From contig CM106586.1 in assembly GCA_048013815.1 (NCBI GenBank), positions 22,320,001-22,384,000 on the forward strand: a stretch of DNA of 64,000 nucleotides, given 5' to 3'. Positions 61,641 to 64,000 of this stretch are shown one piece after another. Below the pieces are notes generated by a model, which saw nothing but the letters and a program-made list of their open reading frames with translations, was not told where the DNA came from and made no database searches. Numbering within the stretch: position 1 is the stretch's first letter; each line of letters begins with the position of its first letter. The DNA is from Setoptus koraiensis (Eukaryota > Arthropoda). The position numbers were made by a program, and so were the translations under genes.

Positions 61641-61871
61641 TTCGAGGAGTACTACGGGACAGTGGCCGACGTCGCAGCATCGGGATCAACTGCACCAACA
61701 GGTAAAGTTATCGAGTACCCCAGCTCGAGTGCCATCGATAGCCTGCTAGAGGAAATCGATGCTGATATTGATCGCTTCGGTTACTCATCTGAGGGACTTG
61801 CAATGGAGTATTTCTGGACACACAGCAAAGACGCGAACGTTAGCAAGTTCCTGCGCGCTTCAGTGAATTAA
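61641..61871 (+). pseudogene. 5'-truncated copy of the small signal-anchored protein gene
   Basis: Encodes about 76 residues (FEEYYGTVADVAAS ... YPSSSAIDSLLEEID ... LAMEYFWTHSKDANVSKFL) matching the C-terminal 40% of the protein at 63335-63892. The N-terminal signal anchor and about 105 following residues have no counterpart upstream, and there is no ATG at the start of the homology. The open frame to the shared stop is kept, so truncation may be recent; an unseen upstream exon is the alternative. Confidence 0.65.
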
Positions 61872-62045
61872 AAACTTCCTAAGTTAGCTCGACGCGCAAT
61901 ATTCTATGTCAGTTTACTTGTTAGTCAATATACATAATGACCTGTTAACCGAAAAATTGTTAGTCGCTCATTGAAGTTTCTAGCTTTATTACTTTCATCA
62001 TTTCATAGAGTGTTTGTCAGTGGCGGCCCTCTAAACACCTTCTCA

Positions 62046-62126
62046 GGTAGTCCTAGCTCAAGTGTCATTGATAGCCAATTGGAAGGAGTTGATTGTGGTA
62101 ACTTCGAATAGATTGATTGGCTTGCA
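62046..62126 (+). pseudogene. Second fragment of the small signal-anchored protein gene
   Basis: About 27 codons resembling YPSSSAIDDLL..VD..N.ESIDRLA of the intact copy, with one in-frame stop at the Ser position of ESID. It ends abruptly at the junction with the aminopeptidase fragment. Confidence 0.6.
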
Positions 62127-62622
62127 GCAACAACAACAGCGACAACCCACTTCCGGGTTCGTCATACGCGCCGAATTGGGCCCCAATCAGGCCGCTGTGG
62201 AACAAAGTCTCGAGATGATCAAAAGCAACATCTATTGGCGAAGTCACATTGAGTCCCGATTCACCAAGTGGCTCGGTCAGTGCGAGGCCATGAACAGAAT
62301 CTCCAGGTGACGCTATCACGAAAAATTGAAGGCAAAACTGAATGGACGAGACAAAATTATCATCGGCAATCGACTGTATGGGTGATTGCTGATGATAGTG
62401 TGCCCATGTACAGTTTGCATTCACTACAATAACCGTCAATGTTGGAATTGATAAAGTTACCATGTAAATAGGTGGCAGTGTTAGGCCATGTCAGCATCTG
62501 TTACTTGATATTCTCGAGTGGTCCCGCCAGGGTAACTAGCAGCTGAACAAAACATTTTTCTCATGTGAGAAAGCACCTTTGTTTCTGAAATATAGAGATG
62601 TGAAACAAGAGATATTTGGTTT
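62127..62622 (+). pseudogene. Duplicated 3' end of the aminopeptidase gene
   Basis: Homologous to about 60991-61475: the last 60 codons (LGPNQAAVEQSLEMIKSN ... WLGQCEAMNRISR), the stop (62308-62310) and the 3' UTR. The frame is open, but the short ORF through it (62062-62310) starts at a non-homologous ATG-like codon and lacks all catalytic parts. A small insertion follows the Gln run (TSGFVIRAELG against TSGRTELG). The left boundary lies in GCAACAAC, present in both parents. Confidence 0.85.
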
Positions 62623-62942
62623 TTAGCGCCCAATTCCAATTGAGTAGCGATAGGGTTAGTGATGGTTCATACGTTTATTCGTGTGACTAGTACAATCAAG
62701 CTTTTTTTAGGCAAATATAGAACATAGGATGAACGTTATCTCTAAATTCCTCAGCTATCACACATACAATCAACACAGCCAAGGTCGCATGACTCAGTGT
62801 CAGATATCAGCTACGTGGGGCGAGACCCATCAGTTGCGCACAGTGACAGGTTATCTTCTGGTACAGGTACTCTTCTGAACGTATCGACCATTCATTTCCA
62901 CACAGAAAATAATAAGCGCTCGTGATACTGCTATAATAAGCA
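62623..62942. other. Insertion of about 320 bp relative to the upstream copy
   Basis: Between GATATTTGGTTTTTAG and GATATCTTGTTTTGGCGAC this copy has about 320 extra bases; in the upstream copy the flanking motifs are adjacent. No terminal repeats, A-tail or coding frame identify it. Confidence 0.5.
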
Positions 62943-63070
62943 AAACTTGTGATATCTTGTTTTGGCGACATCTAGAAACTATCTGCAACAGGCGCTCAGC
63001 ACGTGGGATTCACATTGCAAAGTTTACACAACTATCTATAGATATAACTTGCCATATTCGGCATTTAAAC

Positions 63071-63334
63071 GAAGTCTGAAAAGTGGATCGGCTGTTACAT
63101 GGTCTATATCCAAGAGGTAACATTTGGCTGTTCGCTATATTCATAGAAACAATTGTCCGCAAATAAAAATTTCTTCCTGGATCATTGGAACGAGAAAAAG
63201 GGTTTACAGTGTAAATAGTGGGACTATTCGAATGACCTACTGTCGCTTCTTATTCTGGCACATTCACAAAGGTTCAGAAATATTGAAGCTCAAGATATAA
63301 TTCACCGGAAGGGGACAACAAAACAAGCGCAATA
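63071..63334. other. 5' region of the small signal-anchored protein gene
   Basis: AT-rich sequence, no gene seen. Presumably promoter and 5' UTR; no clear TATA box. Confidence 0.35.
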
Positions 63335-63892
63335 ATGATTTATACACTGATTGCCGCGGCTATCTTAATGACAATCATTGTTTACACCAGTCATGAACCA
63401 AAACTTGAACTTCCTGAATGTGATATGTACTCACAAAACTTGGCTCGTAATCGCAGTGAATATGATCCCCTATTTTTGTTCATCAAAGAAAATTGTCCAT
63501 CGAAGGACTTGTTGGCACATATTCTATGGGTTAAGGTTGCGAACTCGCTAACACCCCGATATACGTCTATCATAAACCCCGATCTAAAACGGTACAGACT
63601 TATGAATGAGCAGAAAATGGAACAAATCAGATGGTTGAGTGAGGCAGAGAGTAAAGTATCCGAGTATTACTCTACGGTGGCAGACATGGCTACTCGGCCA
63701 TCAACTGAACCAGAGAGTCTCGTGATTGTTACTGAAATCACCAGATACCCCAGCTCAAGCGCCATCGATGACCTGTTGAAAGAAGTTGATGATGACAATC
63801 TAGAGTCAATTGATCGACTCGCAATGGATTACTTCTGGACGCATCACGAAGATGAGAATATTTTGAAGTTCCTGCGGGTTGCAGTGAATTAA
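63335..63892 (+). CDS. Small signal-anchored or secreted protein, 185 aa, unrecognised
   Basis: I do not recognise this family. It begins with a hydrophobic segment (YTLIAAAILMTIIVYTSH, residues 3-20) that may be a signal peptide or a membrane anchor. The rest is acidic and helical, with two Cys (ELPECDMYS and KENCPSKD) that could form one disulphide, and ends LAMDYFWTHHEDENILKFLRVAVN. One uninterrupted exon; ATG at 63335 is directly preceded by GCGCAATA. Two fragments of the same gene lie upstream (61641-61871 and 62046-62126), so this is a locally duplicated family. Only the C-terminal region is shared with the longer fragment. Confidence 0.6.
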   Translation: MIYTLIAAAILMTIIVYTSHEPKLELPECDMYSQNLARNRSEYDPLFLFIKENCPSKDLLAHILWVKVANSLTPRYTSIINPDLKRYRLMNEQKMEQIRWLSEAESKVSEYYSTVADMATRPSTEPESLVIVTEITRYPSSSAIDDLLKEVDDDNLESIDRLAMDYFWTHHEDENILKFLRVAVN

Positions 63893-64000
63893 AAAGTTTA
63901 TAAATTAGCTTGACACACTTACTTAATAAACTTACAAAACAGATAAATAAAACAGAGAGTGAGACAGGTTGCGAGTTCTTCTGTGATTTGAAGAGAGCGA

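Overview
The window looks like arthropod nuclear DNA, most likely from a chelicerate and possibly a mite. Supporting signs are short GT-AG introns (about 55-150 bp), proteins packed with Gln, Asn and His runs, an R7-type RGS gene, an endosomal Na+/H+ exchanger, and two tandem units that look like the 5' cassettes of chelicerate shortened Dscam (sDscam) genes. Species placement is inference. There is one assembly gap (500 N, 8579-9078).

Layout. 1-1906 (+): the 3' half of an R7 regulator of G-protein signalling (GGL plus RGS domains, three exons). 2775-4975 (-): a two-exon NHE6/7/9-type exchanger, tail to tail with it. 6336-6644 (-): a small unrecognised one-pass membrane protein. 7237-8259 and 12198-13380 (-): two paralogous cassettes, each made of a signal-peptide exon, an Ig1 exon, an Ig2 exon and a candidate microexon. 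All splice phases match, but no downstream constant region is visible. A repeat-rich transposon block with the assembly gap (8508-11513) separates them. 14496-19535 (+): a 1679-residue, single-exon, low-complexity protein with a C-terminal membrane anchor. 22093-23880: a broken LTR-like element that carries a piece of an ankyrin ZU5 domain and sits in the centre of a perfect 32-bp palindrome.

23881-50689 is about 27 kb in which I see no convincing gene. It is partly GC-rich, has many GGGCCC sites, short-period tandem repeats and perfect hairpins, and a few promoter- or splice-like signals. 50690-61171 (+) is one uninterrupted reading frame of 3493 codons: a giant disordered N-terminal region, a Cys-rich juxtamembrane stretch, one membrane helix, and an M1-family zinc aminopeptidase ectodomain with an intact active site. 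61641-63892 holds a small local duplication: fragments of the aminopeptidase 3' end and of a neighbouring small signal-anchored protein gene, followed by an intact copy of the latter.

The genes do not form one pathway. Several are expected at membranes or in signalling (RGS, endosomal exchanger, Ig cell-surface cassettes, ectopeptidase). The observations most worth following are the Ig cassette pair, whose Ig2 exon is nearly identical while Ig1 has diverged, its candidate microexon, the aminopeptidase fused to a very long cytoplasmic tail, and the chimeric duplication at the right end.
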